From the NCBI GenBank assembly GCA_033961575.1, contig CM066729.1, positions 34,506,501 through 34,570,500 of the forward strand: a DNA stretch of 64,000 nt, given 5' to 3'. Below, piece by piece: positions 25,196-35,888 of the stretch (position 1 is its first letter; each line of letters opens with the position of its first letter). This DNA is from Aselliscus stoliczkanus. Lineage: Eukaryota > Chordata > Mammalia > Chiroptera > Hipposideridae. Position numbers and translations under genes: made by a program. The notes below the pieces were generated by a model. That model saw only the letters and a list, made by a program, of their open reading frames with translations. It had not been told where the DNA came from and did not search any database.

Positions 25196-26476
25196 AACAT
25201 ATGTTAGTATAAGATTTTGGATATAATGCACATTTGGACCTGTGTGGTATTTGGGTAAGGTTTTAAGTTCACTTTCAGAGATGAGATTGAGAGTAAAGCA
25301 GGAGCTGGCAAAGTATATATTGGTGGTAATTCCCATTAGCCAAGCCCTAAATTATATTATGGCTTCTATTTTGTAAGGAATCTCAAGCACTGCTAAAAAT
25401 ACCAAATTTGAGTACCATTTAGTGTTACCACAGAGTAATGGTTTCTTTATTTTTGTCAAGAAATCAAATTATAAGGTTTTTTGTATATCTTGGAAAGTGA
25501 TAAGATCCTATAAAGTTACTGAAAAAATGAGTTCATGTAACTAAATGAGAAATATAAAGATTAAGATTTTCTTAACACAGAAATAGGAGGAGAGGTTGAG
25601 CTTTTATATTCACCCATGATGGAGTGATTGAAACTGGATTAGCCTTCCCATTGTAACCAATTATAATACTGGACAAAAAAAAAACACCCAAAAAAACAAA
25701 AACAAGGCAATGAGTTTCAGGAATTGGATAATAGGCAACACAAGTGTATGATATTTGAGACAAGGAGAACTCCAAGACGAGTCCATGTTTACTGTGGTTT
25801 CTCACATGAGAATAATTTCTTGTCAAAGATGCAGGCTGCTTGAGCCTAAGCAGAGTACAGTAGTCCTACTGGGGTTAACAGTCAGAAATAAGAGTTCTGG
25901 GGTAGGGGAGAAACTAGAACCTGTGAGACAGGATTCCAGAAAGGAGGGACCTAGGCAAAAGGGCTGGGCTAGAATTCTCTGCAGGAATTGCCGGCAGATC
26001 TTTGGCTGGGGCCTGGGCTAAATACATAAATACAAGATGAGATTATAATAGGCTGGCCAGACAGAAGATGCTGCAGGGCTGAGAGCAGAAAAAAGATGGG
26101 ACAAGTTGGAGAATGAAAAGCTATAATATTATAACATTGACAACGTTTTATTTGCCTCTTATTAATACCTCATTGATACTCATTTTCCACTGACTGGAAG
26201 GCTATACCTTAGAAGTAAGGAACATAATGATATCTAGTTTATGTACACCCTGACAGAGTGTACAGTCTATGTACACTCTTAAACAAAGTCCCTGAAATAG
26301 CCTCAATGAAGACAGACTTTTGAGTTAAGTCCTGCCACGTGCGAGGGTTGGTAAAATATCTTGGACCTTCCACGGACCCACTCTAACAAAATATAAACCA
26401 AGACTATAACACATTTAAGACAAATTCAAGTCTATACACATCTCTTAATTTAACTACCTGGTAAAACAATATGTTT

Positions 26477-26656
26477 GTTTATTTATTTATCTATTTATTT
26501 ATTTATTTATTTATTTATTTTGAGCTGAACCATCCTGCTACTTGTTGGCAGTTCAACAGTAACTCAGCTCGGGCTGGGCATCGAACTGCTGTTGCTCAGA
26601 GCTCAGCTCATACTCTTGAGCGAGCTGTTAACCAACTGAGCTACTCGGCCGACCCT
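26477..26656 (-). mobile_element. tRNA-derived SINE, second type, with TTTA tail
   Basis: The body is like 2711-2862 (ctgctacttgttggcag ... ccactgagctactcggcc) and is preceded by a (TTTA)n tail. The flanks share only the short caatat, so the duplication is uncertain. It sits inside the old L1 at 25590-28980. Confidence 0.85.
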
Positions 26657-27970
26657 CAATATATATTTTTTGAATGGAAGCATACATTTCTTCAGAGGAG
26701 GATAAACTAATTTAGACTTTCTACTGCATATCATCCACAAATTTAACATAATTTTTTAAATTGCTAGGCATGTAAAGAAATAGGAAAACAGAATCTAAAT
26801 CCCTGAACCAGATATCAGATGAGCACACAAAACTTTAAAAGTATTTTAAATATGTTCAAGAACTTAAAGAACAATATTTTCTTAAATAGGAAACAGGGAG
26901 GAAAACTTAGCAAAGAAATGCAATGAAACTACTGAAAAAAAAAAAGAAAAAGAAAGAAAGAAAACTTTAAATTGTAAAACTATAAGTGAAATAAAAAATT
27001 AAGCAGATGGGGTAAACCACAAATTGAAGAGGATAGAAGAGTTGGTGAGCTTGCAGAGGAATCAATAAAAACAATATCTAATTTGAAAAGCAGAAGCAAA
27101 ACTGAAAGAGAACAGAACCTTAGTGAGCTGCGTAACAATATTAAATAGCCTTGTATCTGTATATTGGAGTTTTAGAAGGAGATGAGGCAGAATGAATATT
27201 TGATGAAATAATTCCCAAAATATCTCAAATGTGACATTAAAAATAAATAGGAAGAATTTTGACCCAAACAGACCTAAACAAACAAATGAAGAAATCAAAC
27301 TTGGGCAACATCATGGACAAACTACTGAAAATAAAAGATAGAAAATTTTGATGTCAACTGGATGGTGGTGGTGGTGGGGATTGTATGCAGGGGTGGGAAA
27401 TCATATGAATAAGGGCTCATTTCACTTCAGAACTGAAGACACAAGAAGATAATGGGACACATGTTTAGACTGATGAAAGAAAAAAGATCAACTAAGAATT
27501 CTATATTCTTAAAAAACTATCTTTCAATTGAAGTAAAATGAAGGCATTTTGTTCAGATGTAAAAGTTGATAGAATTTGTAACTAGCCAACCTGCACAATG
27601 AGAAACCCTAAAGTATGCTCTTTAACATGAAGGAGAATACCAGATGAAAGCTAGAATCCTCAGAATGGAGTAAAGAACATTGGAAACATTAGTATGTGGG
27701 TAAATTTGAAAGACTGTTTTTCTTTTTATTTATAAATTTCATAAATATAACTGTTTCAAACAATATTGAAGAGAGATCTTATATTATACATTGTCTAAAC
27801 ATATGACAATAATATGAAAACCATGAAGAAGGATACATGAAACTATATTGTTGGTTTCTTACATTTGTGAAGTAGTAAAAGTGAAAGAAAAGGGAAACCA
27901 TTGTAAACCATTGGGAAATGTGAGTTGCAAAGTGCAAAACAGTTCATTATTAACTTTAGGTAGACTGTTT

Positions 27971-28082
27971 GTTTTGTTTTGTTTTTTTGAGGGCAGTGTC
28001 ACTGGCCCTCATATGTGGGACCTGAACCGGGGCCGCTGGCTTCCCATGCCAGCGCTTAACCACTACACCACTCAGCCGGCCC
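27971..28082 (-). mobile_element. Short tRNA-derived SINE inserted in an old L1
   Basis: It has a gttttgttttgttttttt tail, the gagggcagtgtcactggccc body and a head ending ccactcagccggccc. A perfect 14-bp duplication, taggtagactgttt, lies at 27957-27970 and 28083-28096. The insertion interrupts the L1 sequence on both sides. Confidence 0.92.
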
Positions 28083-29154
28083 TAGGTAGACTGTTTTACG
28101 TGAAACAGACAATTGTTAATCTTCAAGCAACCACTGGAAAAAAATTAAAAGGAAAATAAAATGTGTATAAAAATAGAATGGAATAATAAAAAAATTCTCA
28201 ATTAATGCAAAAAGAACTGCAAAGGGGCCGCAGGAAGGCTGAATTAAAATATAACAGGATGGTAGACTTAAAACCATATTAATAATTACATTAAATGTTA
28301 AATAGATTCATTACACCAACTGTAAGGAAAGACTTTTAAAAAACATAGGTGGGTTGGATAAAAAGATGGTGTAAAATATATTATGTAGATGTAAGCATGG
28401 AAACTTGATGTGTCTATCTCAATATTAGATAAAGCCAATTTCAGGACAGAGAGATATTTCATAATGATAAAGCAATCAGCAACGCATAGTCCTAAATGTG
28501 CATGAAATTAATAGGATAGATTTAAACTACTAAAAGGAAAATTAGCAGATTTAAATGGAGAAATAAGTAAAACCACAATTATAGTTGCAGATGTTTATAC
28601 TTCTCTTTCAGTATTTGAAGCAAGTGAGACAATTTTAAGAAGAGTTTTAAAAGACTTGAGCAACCATGAAACATACCATACCAAATAACTGAAGAATACA
28701 AATTCTTTTCAGGAGCACATGAAATAATCTCACATATAGATCTTATTCTGGGTCATAAAATAATTCTCAATATATCTCAAAGGTGAAATCTTACAACATA
28801 TGGTCTATTTTTAGAACCAGCTTAAATTAGAAATCCACAAGAAATCCAGAAATTATCCAAATATTTGGAAGTTAAATAACAGACTACTAAACAAGTCAGT
28901 GACAAAAAAAAAAAAAGTCACAATGAAAAATTCAAAATTACTTTGATCCTAATCATAATGAAAAATACAATATACAATATATGCTTGACTTATTATTTAA
29001 GAAGTAAAATAACTTATTAACACATCTTATGAACTTGAAAACTCATTTTATTGAATGATAATTACAACTCCTAGTTCTACTTTTTTACTTTCCTTAAGAT
29101 GTTGTTTTTGGGTCATGTGGAAGTAGAAACCTGTAGTTTCTCTGCATTATTGAA

Positions 29155-29325
29155 ATTTGGAATGAATAATTCTTTGTTGTGGGGGTTGTCCTGTGCGTTA
29201 TAGGATGTTGAGCAGCTTCCTGGCTTTTATCTTGCTAGTAGTACCAACACTCCTAATCATTCTAGTCAAAAACATCTTTGGACATTACTCACTGGGTCGA
29301 GAATTCCAGAATTAGAACATCATGT
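29155..29325 (-). mobile_element. MER20-like hAT transposon relic
   Basis: The run aataattctttgttgtgggg, then gtcctgtgcgttataggatg and aaaaacatctttggacatta, reads as the reverse complement of MER20. MER20 is an ancient eutherian hAT element noted as a source of regulatory sites. It lies 1.7 kb downstream of BCHE exon 2. Confidence 0.7.
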
Positions 29326-30985
29326 TTGTGGTCAGGCAGATGTCGTTAGATTTCCAAACTTAACCCTTACCAACTTTGTTTCCATTGGAGTTCACTTAGC
29401 TTTCTAAATTTCTATGTTTGTTCTTAAATATGCTTTGAAAAAAGATAATGCATATCAGGAGATTTACATTATGTTTGCCATCATGTCAATTCTCAGCACA
29501 TAGGATGTATCTCTGTTCAACTATTCACTCTGTTCACAGTTTCTCTTTTCAAAGGCTAGTTTAGTCAAGTTTAGGGGGTTCAGGATACAATGGAAGATGA
29601 CATACAGGGAAAGTACAGTCAATAACTTCTATGAGAGTGAAAAGCAATCTGAAACAATTACAGCTCTAGGAATTAAAGATATGCTCAATGAAGCTTGTTG
29701 TTAAGGACCTTAAAAAATAGCAGGACTTGTGACATTACAAAGGAGAGGGGTAGATGTTCTAAACAGGCACAGAGCAAAAAGAAGACTCTAAGGTACGGCT
29801 AAACTTGACATCATCAGTATTCATGAAATAACTGGCCAAAGCAGCAAGCAGCCAGTGGTTGTTGGGGAATAGGGGTTGCAGCCAGATTATAGAAGCTTCT
29901 TAATGCCAGATGGAAGAATTTTAGCTTTATATACAGTGGATAAGTATCAAAAATGTTTGAGAATTATATCATACAAATACTTTGTAGAAAATACATACTG
30001 TAACACGAAGTACAATGAATTTCAAATGGAAGATGAAAAAGAAAACCAGAAAGCAATCATACACTATCAACAGTCCTTTCAATTAGAAAAGAGAGTATGT
30101 CAGACTGGATTAATGTATCCATCAATTTATGAGTTAGTGTAAGCACTCCTTTTAAAAACAGATGCCCAAATCTACTTATTTTTTTTATTCACATAAAAAA
30201 AATCTTATTTTCTATACACATACATTTGTATATTTAGAAAATATATAAATTATACAATATATTTCAACAGACTATTTTCTTCAGACTCTTCAGGACATAA
30301 TATTACACTATAACATATGAGGGAAAAACACATTCTTTTGTAAAGTCTCTGATTATATAATATCAGCTATATGACAGACCAAGTGGAAAACAACTTAGCA
30401 AAACATGAATAGCTCCTGTCCAATATGCATTACACATCACCTGAAAGCTCTGACAATCCTATTAAGGAAAAAAAAATGATAAAATGGCCAACTGTATTTT
30501 GGGTAATCCGAGGGTCAAACCAATCACCATTTTGCCTTTTGCTTTAATGAGCAGGCATGTGTTTCTTCATGTATCATGTACCAGTGTACCCCGCTTAAGA
30601 GAATGAGGAGAAGATACATTTCTACACTTTCCTAAAGATGTGAACATAATAAATGTTCTCGTTAAAAAGCATGGTCACAGTAATTTTAATTCTCAAACAT
30701 CTTTTTCCACACCAACTTTGTCTGACATTGCCAGAGTGCTTTGCAGTATTTTTGGAAACAAAATCAGAAAATATTTTCATACAAGTTCTTTTATGATTTA
30801 TTTTAAGGACTCTGATTCAAGGAATTAAAACTCACTACATAATAAAGACAAAACCAGCATAAAGTACAAAAAGAATAAATATTTAAAACCTTTCTGTGCC
30901 CTTAATGAAGTCTACACCAGACACCATGCAAAGCTAAGCAAAATAAAACAAACAAAATCAAAGAGGAACATTTACAAAAATTGGC
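29326..30985. other. Intron 2 sequence adjoining BCHE exon 2
   Basis: The part around 29580-30130 may be an old LINE fragment (an 88-residue open frame at 29876-30142 has no recognisable domain). The last kilobase before the exon 2 donor looks unique. Confidence 0.4.
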
Positions 30986-30991
30986 ACTTAC

Positions 30992-32508
30992 CCATATTTT
31001 GCAAAATTTGCCCAGCGCCTCATTAGGGACCTACTCAAAACTTCCTCAGCTTTTGTGTAATTTGCTCTTCTTTCCAAAGGTAAACCGAAGACAAATTCAA
31101 TTTCATAACCATGCATCACTCCCATCCATTCCGGCCAAGGAAGATTGGAGGATCGGTGTTCAAAATAGTAGAAAAAGGCATTATTTCCCAACTCTGAGAA
31201 CTTTTTTGTGAACTCCAAAGCAGGGCATATAATATTGTAATCCCCAAAAACATCATCCAAAGCCTCACGGTAATTTTCAGGTCTCTGATCATCGAACCAG
31301 TCCATGTAATGGAAAAGGATCGATTCCCTTCCAAAGTCACTCACTCCTGGAAAAGACATTTTTAAACCTTCCTGAAATTCTTTTCTAGTTATGATACTGT
31401 TGTTATCTTTGCTGAAACCAGGAGCGCCATATACTAAAAAGGCACTCCCTTCATCTTTATTAACACCCACCAAGATCTGGGTTTTTTTGAACTGTCCCCG
31501 CTGGAGTAGTGCGTCCGGTGTGTCAGGGAAAAAATCGCCATCCACAATTGGACCAAAGTTTACTGAGAGAAGACTCTCATAAGGGACAACAAATACTTCA
31601 TTTAGAAGAATTTCCTGGGGATCTTTAGTTTGAAGGCATTTGATGATTTCAATCTCATTTTCTGCAGAGCAACCAACACATTTAGCTAAGGTCAATGTTC
31701 TGTTCCTAGCTTCATGAAGAGATGTTACTGCCCAAGGGGCATTAGAAGATCCACTTTGCAGAATGGCTCTCGTAAACAATGGGTGGCTTCTAGGAGAAAG
31801 TAAATGAAAGCTAACTGAAGCTGCTCCGGCACTTTCTCCAAAGAGGGTTACACTTCTAGGGTTTCCACCAAAGGCTGCTATATTTTTGTGGACCCACTGA
31901 AGTGCCAACTGTTGGTCAAACAAGCCCATGTTCCCTGGTGCCTCCGGATTTCCTGGTAAAGCTAAGAATCCTAGGGCACCCACCCTATAGTTCATTGAAA
32001 CGACAATAACTCTTTCAGCTCGTGCCAGAAACTTGCCATCATAAACCTGTAAAGATGCTGTTCCGGTTTGAAAACCACCACCATAGATCCATACCATTAC
32101 AGTAGCATTTTTTGGTTTAGGTGCTGGAATCCACACATTCAGATATAAACAGTCTTCACTGAGGTCAGTATTTGGATTCCACATCTCTGATCCAGGGAAG
32201 CCTGGAAAACTTTGATCTCTGTTTTGATAGCAAGAATTTGCATATTTTGTGGCATTCCAAATATTGGACCACTTGGTCAAGGATTGTGGCTTTTTGAATC
32301 GAAGTCTACCAAGAGGTGGCTGTGCATAGGGAATTCCAAGAAAGGCTGTTACTGTGCCACCAAGAACTGGCAAGTTCATCCCTCTAATTTTACCACTTTT
32401 GGTTGTAATCATGATGTCTTCTTCAGTGTGTGACTTCGCAATAAGTACCCAGAGCAGAAGAAACCTCAAAAGGCGCTGGATGCATATGATTGTACCCTTG
32501 CTCTGCAT
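30992..32508 (-). CDS. BCHE: Butyrylcholinesterase, coding part of exon 2
   Basis: BChE is a secreted serine hydrolase of the alpha/beta-hydrolase cholinesterase family that hydrolyses choline and other esters in plasma and tissues. This exon encodes residues 1-505 and two bases of codon 506 of a precursor usually about 602 residues long. Residues 1-28 are a signal peptide (hydrophobic core at 13-24), with cleavage expected before EEDI. The nucleophile motif FGESAG places Ser226 (mature 198); Glu353 (mature 325, in NKDEG) and His466 (mature 438) complete the triad. The oxyanion-hole stretch is GGGFQTG. Trp110 (mature 82), Asp98 (70), Trp259 (231), Phe357 (329) and Tyr360 (332) are in place, so numbering matches human with no indel. 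Leu314 and Val316 (mature 286 and 288) mark the wide acyl pocket of BChE rather than AChE. The frame is open throughout. It reaches a stop only by reading into the intron at 30988-30990. The start chosen is the family's codon -28 ATG. Confidence 0.98.
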
Positions 32509-32516
32509 ATTGCTTT
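30992..32516 (-). other. BCHE: BCHE exon 2 with splice sites
   Basis: The exon is bounded upstream by a pyrimidine-rich tract ending tatctttctttcag, with the acceptor AG at 32518-32517. Downstream it ends ...TATGG followed by the donor GTAAGT (30991-30986). That gives 1525 bp, the published length of human BCHE exon 2, with eight bases of 5'UTR before the ATG. The exon ends in phase 2, splitting the Gly506 codon. Exon 3 (167 bp in human) should supply the third base of that codon. Confidence 0.95.
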
Positions 32517-34104
32517 CTGAAAGAAAGATAAATAGATCGTTTTAACAGCCTCATGCAAGTAGCATTGCATTTTATTGATGATAATTAACTAAAATATAGT
32601 AGTTCTTATTAATTCTACAAATGATGAAAACTATAAAGGCTTATGTTAAAAAACAAACAAAGAAATGGTTGGAAATATTTCAGTTTCAAATTTGAAAAGA
32701 AATAAGTGGAATGGAAAAGTAGAAATTATTTCACTTTGGAAAAATTCATTATCAAATCTCTGTAAGGAAGATTTAGTATTTTAAAGAGGAAGTTTGTATA
32801 TATATATATATCTGCTTCTCTACCATACACAGCTCCACCATAAGTAGCATTAAGTGGTAGTCTCCTTATGACAGATATAATTTTACCTTAGTTAGAGAAG
32901 AAAATACAAGATCATGTATGCTTTGAATTATATACAGTTTTAATCAAGGGTGTCTGGCTCTTTACAGAACTCTGAAGTAGGTTAAGAGCCCTTAAGGATC
33001 CTTAGATTTCTATTATTCTCTTCTTTTGTTTACATGATCCTTTCTATGTCTTTTTTGCCTAGTGGTTTCTTCCTCTATACTATCTTTGTCTATGGCCAGA
33101 AGAGGTTTTGGAAAATCTCTTCATTGCAACTTGAATAACAAAAAATACAGTAGTTGCATTTTATCCTAGGAATTATGAAAACTAATAAATCTGCTACCAC
33201 TATAGAGGTCTATGGGAAAACTTGGAAAGAAAGGGCTGTGAATATACACCAGACAATCTCTGAAACTGAATAACCATGAAGGGCTTGGCTGCTCTACCTG
33301 AATTACAATGTCAATGGAGAGAACCAGTGACTAATAATGTAATGTGTGTGAGGAGATACTGACTTAAAAGGAATTTTACACTCAAGGATTATCTGATGCA
33401 CATCTGTTGGTTTGTTAATTGGTTAAAGTATGCACAACTAGGGAGGTTAAATGTATTAACATGGTCAGATTTATTTGTATTTGGTAGAGGACAAAATAAG
33501 TGAAATAAGAGGACTAAAGCTGAGAAATAACTAGGAAAAGTGAGGGAAACAAAAGTAATCTTTGAGACCTACAACATCATAACTATTTGGTATTTTACTA
33601 AATGATATTTAATTGATGATATGAAAAGACCATTTGGGGAGATCAAAGTTTTACTAAAAATTCATAATACAATCTTGAGTTTTTAAAAAATAAAATAATT
33701 TTAAAAATTAGATTCTGAAACCTCATGTGCCAAAGAGGGACAGAAAAATGTAATGCAAACATAATTAAAAGAAATTATCACCTTTATATAACTGAAAGAA
33801 AACTGGATTCAAATTGTCAAATACAAACACAGAACTGGTCAATATAACAAAGGTCCACAAATACACACAGTCTCTTTACTCCTTTTTGACACTGCAATTA
33901 TAAATCTAACCTATGTGTCTAAAAAGCTAATCCTCCAAGCATTGAGAATTTCCGTTATTATTATTATTATTATTCTGTAATTTAGATTGTCTTAGAGGCC
34001 AGATAATAAGGCCCTATTCCGAAAGCTGTCCCAGATCTAGGATACCCATATTTTAAATCAGCTTCATTCACCACTGCTCATAGGATAACCAGTGATCAAC
34101 AAGT

Positions 34105-34560
34105 TTTTTTTTGTTTTTTTTTTTTTAAAGATTTTATTGGGGAATTAGCGGAGGGGAACAGCGTTGGGGAATCTGGGAAGGGGAACAGACAAGTTGCTGT
34201 CTTTTTGTTCTTCAGTTTAGTTGCGGAGGATGTTGCTTCACTGTTGGTATCCTCATTGCGCTCTTCCCGGATGAGGCAGATCAGTCGCTGGCCTCTGGAT
34301 GTCGCTCACCGCGGCTATTGGCAGCTCACGCTTGGCTGCCAGCCGCTCACGCTGGCTGCCGGCTACTCACTGTAGCCTATGGCAGCCCACTGCAGCAGGG
34401 GCTGCAGCCCACACCATCACCGGGGCTCGCACAGCCCAGCTCCAGATGGAGCTGTTGTTAGCTGTAGAGGGCAGTGTCACTGGCCCTCATGTGGGATCCG
34501 AACCGGGGCCGCTGGCATCCCAAAACCAGCGCTTAACCAATGCGCCACTCGGCCGGCCCT
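34105..34560 (-). mobile_element. Composite SINE, copy 1 (456 bp)
   Basis: In minus orientation, the tail portion carries aaagattttattgggg and a ttcttcagtttagttg module. A long GC-rich middle follows, with repeated ggctgcc/gctcac units, and the short SINE head (gagggcagtgtcactggccc ... ccactcggccggcc) closes the element. The 8-bp duplication caacaagt at 34097-34104 and 34561-34568 shows the whole unit inserted at once. It lies in BCHE intron 1. Confidence 0.88.
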
Positions 34561-34824
34561 CAACAAGTACTTTTGATCCCCCCAAAATATCTAAATAAGC
34601 TAATCCACTGAGTATGGGATTTTGTTCATTGCTCAGTACCTATGGATCTCTCTCTCTCTCTCTCTTCCTCTCTCTTTCTCCCTACCCTCTCCCCTCTGTC
34701 TCTCATCTCTGTTTCTATCTTTGTCTATGCCTATGGCTATGTCTATATCTACGTCCCTATATCTTATTCTATTGATATCCATATGTATATGCATATATTT
34801 ATATATAATGATTGGTATAATAAG

Positions 34825-35022
34825 TTTTTATTTTATTTTATTTATTTTTTATTTTTTTTGGGAACAACCATGGTCATTGGTTACACATTGCTTTCATGCT
34901 ACAATGGAATAATTGACTCTTTCAAGGAAGGCACAGCTCACAGTGGCCCATGTGGGGATCAATCCAGGAACCTTGGTGTTATGAGCACCATGCTCTAACC
35001 AATTGATCTAACCATTCACTCC
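34825..35022 (-). mobile_element. tRNA-derived SINE, third type
   Basis: A T-rich tail is followed by gggaacaaccatggtcattg, an internal body and a head reading ggtgttatgagcaccatgct ... aaccaattgatctaacc, typical of bat tRNA SINEs. A perfect 9-bp duplication, tataataag, lies at 34816-34824 and 35023-35031. Confidence 0.85.
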
Positions 35023-35736
35023 TATAATAAGGTCTTTAAAAATCAAACAAGGTATTTTTTTTTAAGTTCTCAATATTGGTACAATTTAATTTGTGCTAAG
35101 ACGAACATTTTACGTTATTGAAGTATATAATATTTCAACACTATTTTTATACTATGATATTTAGGTATTATAATTATAATGAATGCAATTTGTTGTAAAA
35201 AAAAAGAAATAAATAGAATATAATAATAGTATAAAGTTACTATAGACTTGACACTAATTAAATTTTGTATTTCTGACAGGTTAAGAGTTTTAGAGTCATT
35301 GTTACTACATTTTTTTTTTTTTTGCCTTCTGATAATTTCTAAACTCTTACTTTTAAATAAATTGAAGAGGGCATTTGGAGAAGAACAAAGTGCTGTAATG
35401 CAATTATTATTATTATTATTTAAAAGCTTTCTTTTGAAAGCAAAAGGAGTTAAGATTCAAAGCTGGTTTACTCTAAGTTGCATTTCAACAAATTAACCAC
35501 AGTATCTCTGGTTAAACTCATTTCTGCCTTTGGCCTAACTCAATCAATGTTCTGAGTCTAACATCAAGATTGCTTTTTTTTTTTTTCCCTTGGTTTTGTA
35601 TAAATATTATTTTATATTTACAAATCAAACATTAAATCTTAAGAATTTTTGGTCTCTGATAATTTTCAAACACTTGTTCTACAGTTTATTAATTTTATTG
35701 CATACCAAGTACAATTACTTGTATAACCAAATTATT

Positions 35737-35875
35737 ATTTTTATTTTTTAATGTATTTTATTTTATTTTATTTTTTTTTTGAGGGCAGTGTCACTGGCCC
35801 TCATATGTGGGACCCAAACCAGGGCCGCTGGCTTTTCAAGCCAGCACTTAACCACCGCGCCACTCGGCCAGCCCC
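35737..35875 (-). mobile_element. Short tRNA-derived SINE
   Basis: A TTTTA-rich tail is followed by gagggcagtgtcactggccc and a head ending ccactcggccagcc. The flanks taaccaaattatt (35724-35736) and taacaaaattatt (35876-35888) match at 12 of 13 positions. Confidence 0.9.
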
Positions 35876-35888
35876 TAACAAAATTATT

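Larger units (their letters stand above)
25590..28980 (+). mobile_element. Ancient LINE-1/HAL1-like remnant
   Basis: Decayed plus-strand L1 sequence. About 25750-26130 looks like the 5' region, 26730-27350 like ORF1 (A-rich, gaacttaaagaacaatat), and 27500-28600 like the ORF1-ORF2 spacer and start of ORF2 (aagcaaccactgg; ggtagacttaaa; attacattaaatgtta). It is interrupted by SINEs at 26477-26656 and 27971-28082. All frames are broken. The limits are approximate. Confidence 0.7.
1..30991 (-). other. BCHE: BCHE intron 2 (partial)
   Basis: Everything below the exon 2 donor is intron 2, which runs off the window. I looked on the minus strand for exon 3 (the conserved segment containing Trp-Pro-Val-Phe and Cys-Arg-Phe-Trp) and did not find it, so the intron exceeds 30.9 kb. 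It contains the METTL23 retrocopy, L1 and SINE copies, an LTR and several microsatellites, listed separately. Confidence 0.8.

Noticed and set aside
29876..30142. Plus-strand open frame of 88 residues beside BCHE
   Set aside because: It is antisense to BCHE, without domain or splice signals, and probably part of an old LINE fragment.
1..30985. BCHE exon 3 inside the window
   Set aside because: I looked on the minus strand for reverse complements of its conserved coding stretches and found none; a tool-based alignment could overturn this.
31391..31582. Short open frames opposite and within BCHE exon 2
   Set aside because: They are shadows of the conserved BCHE frame in other phases.
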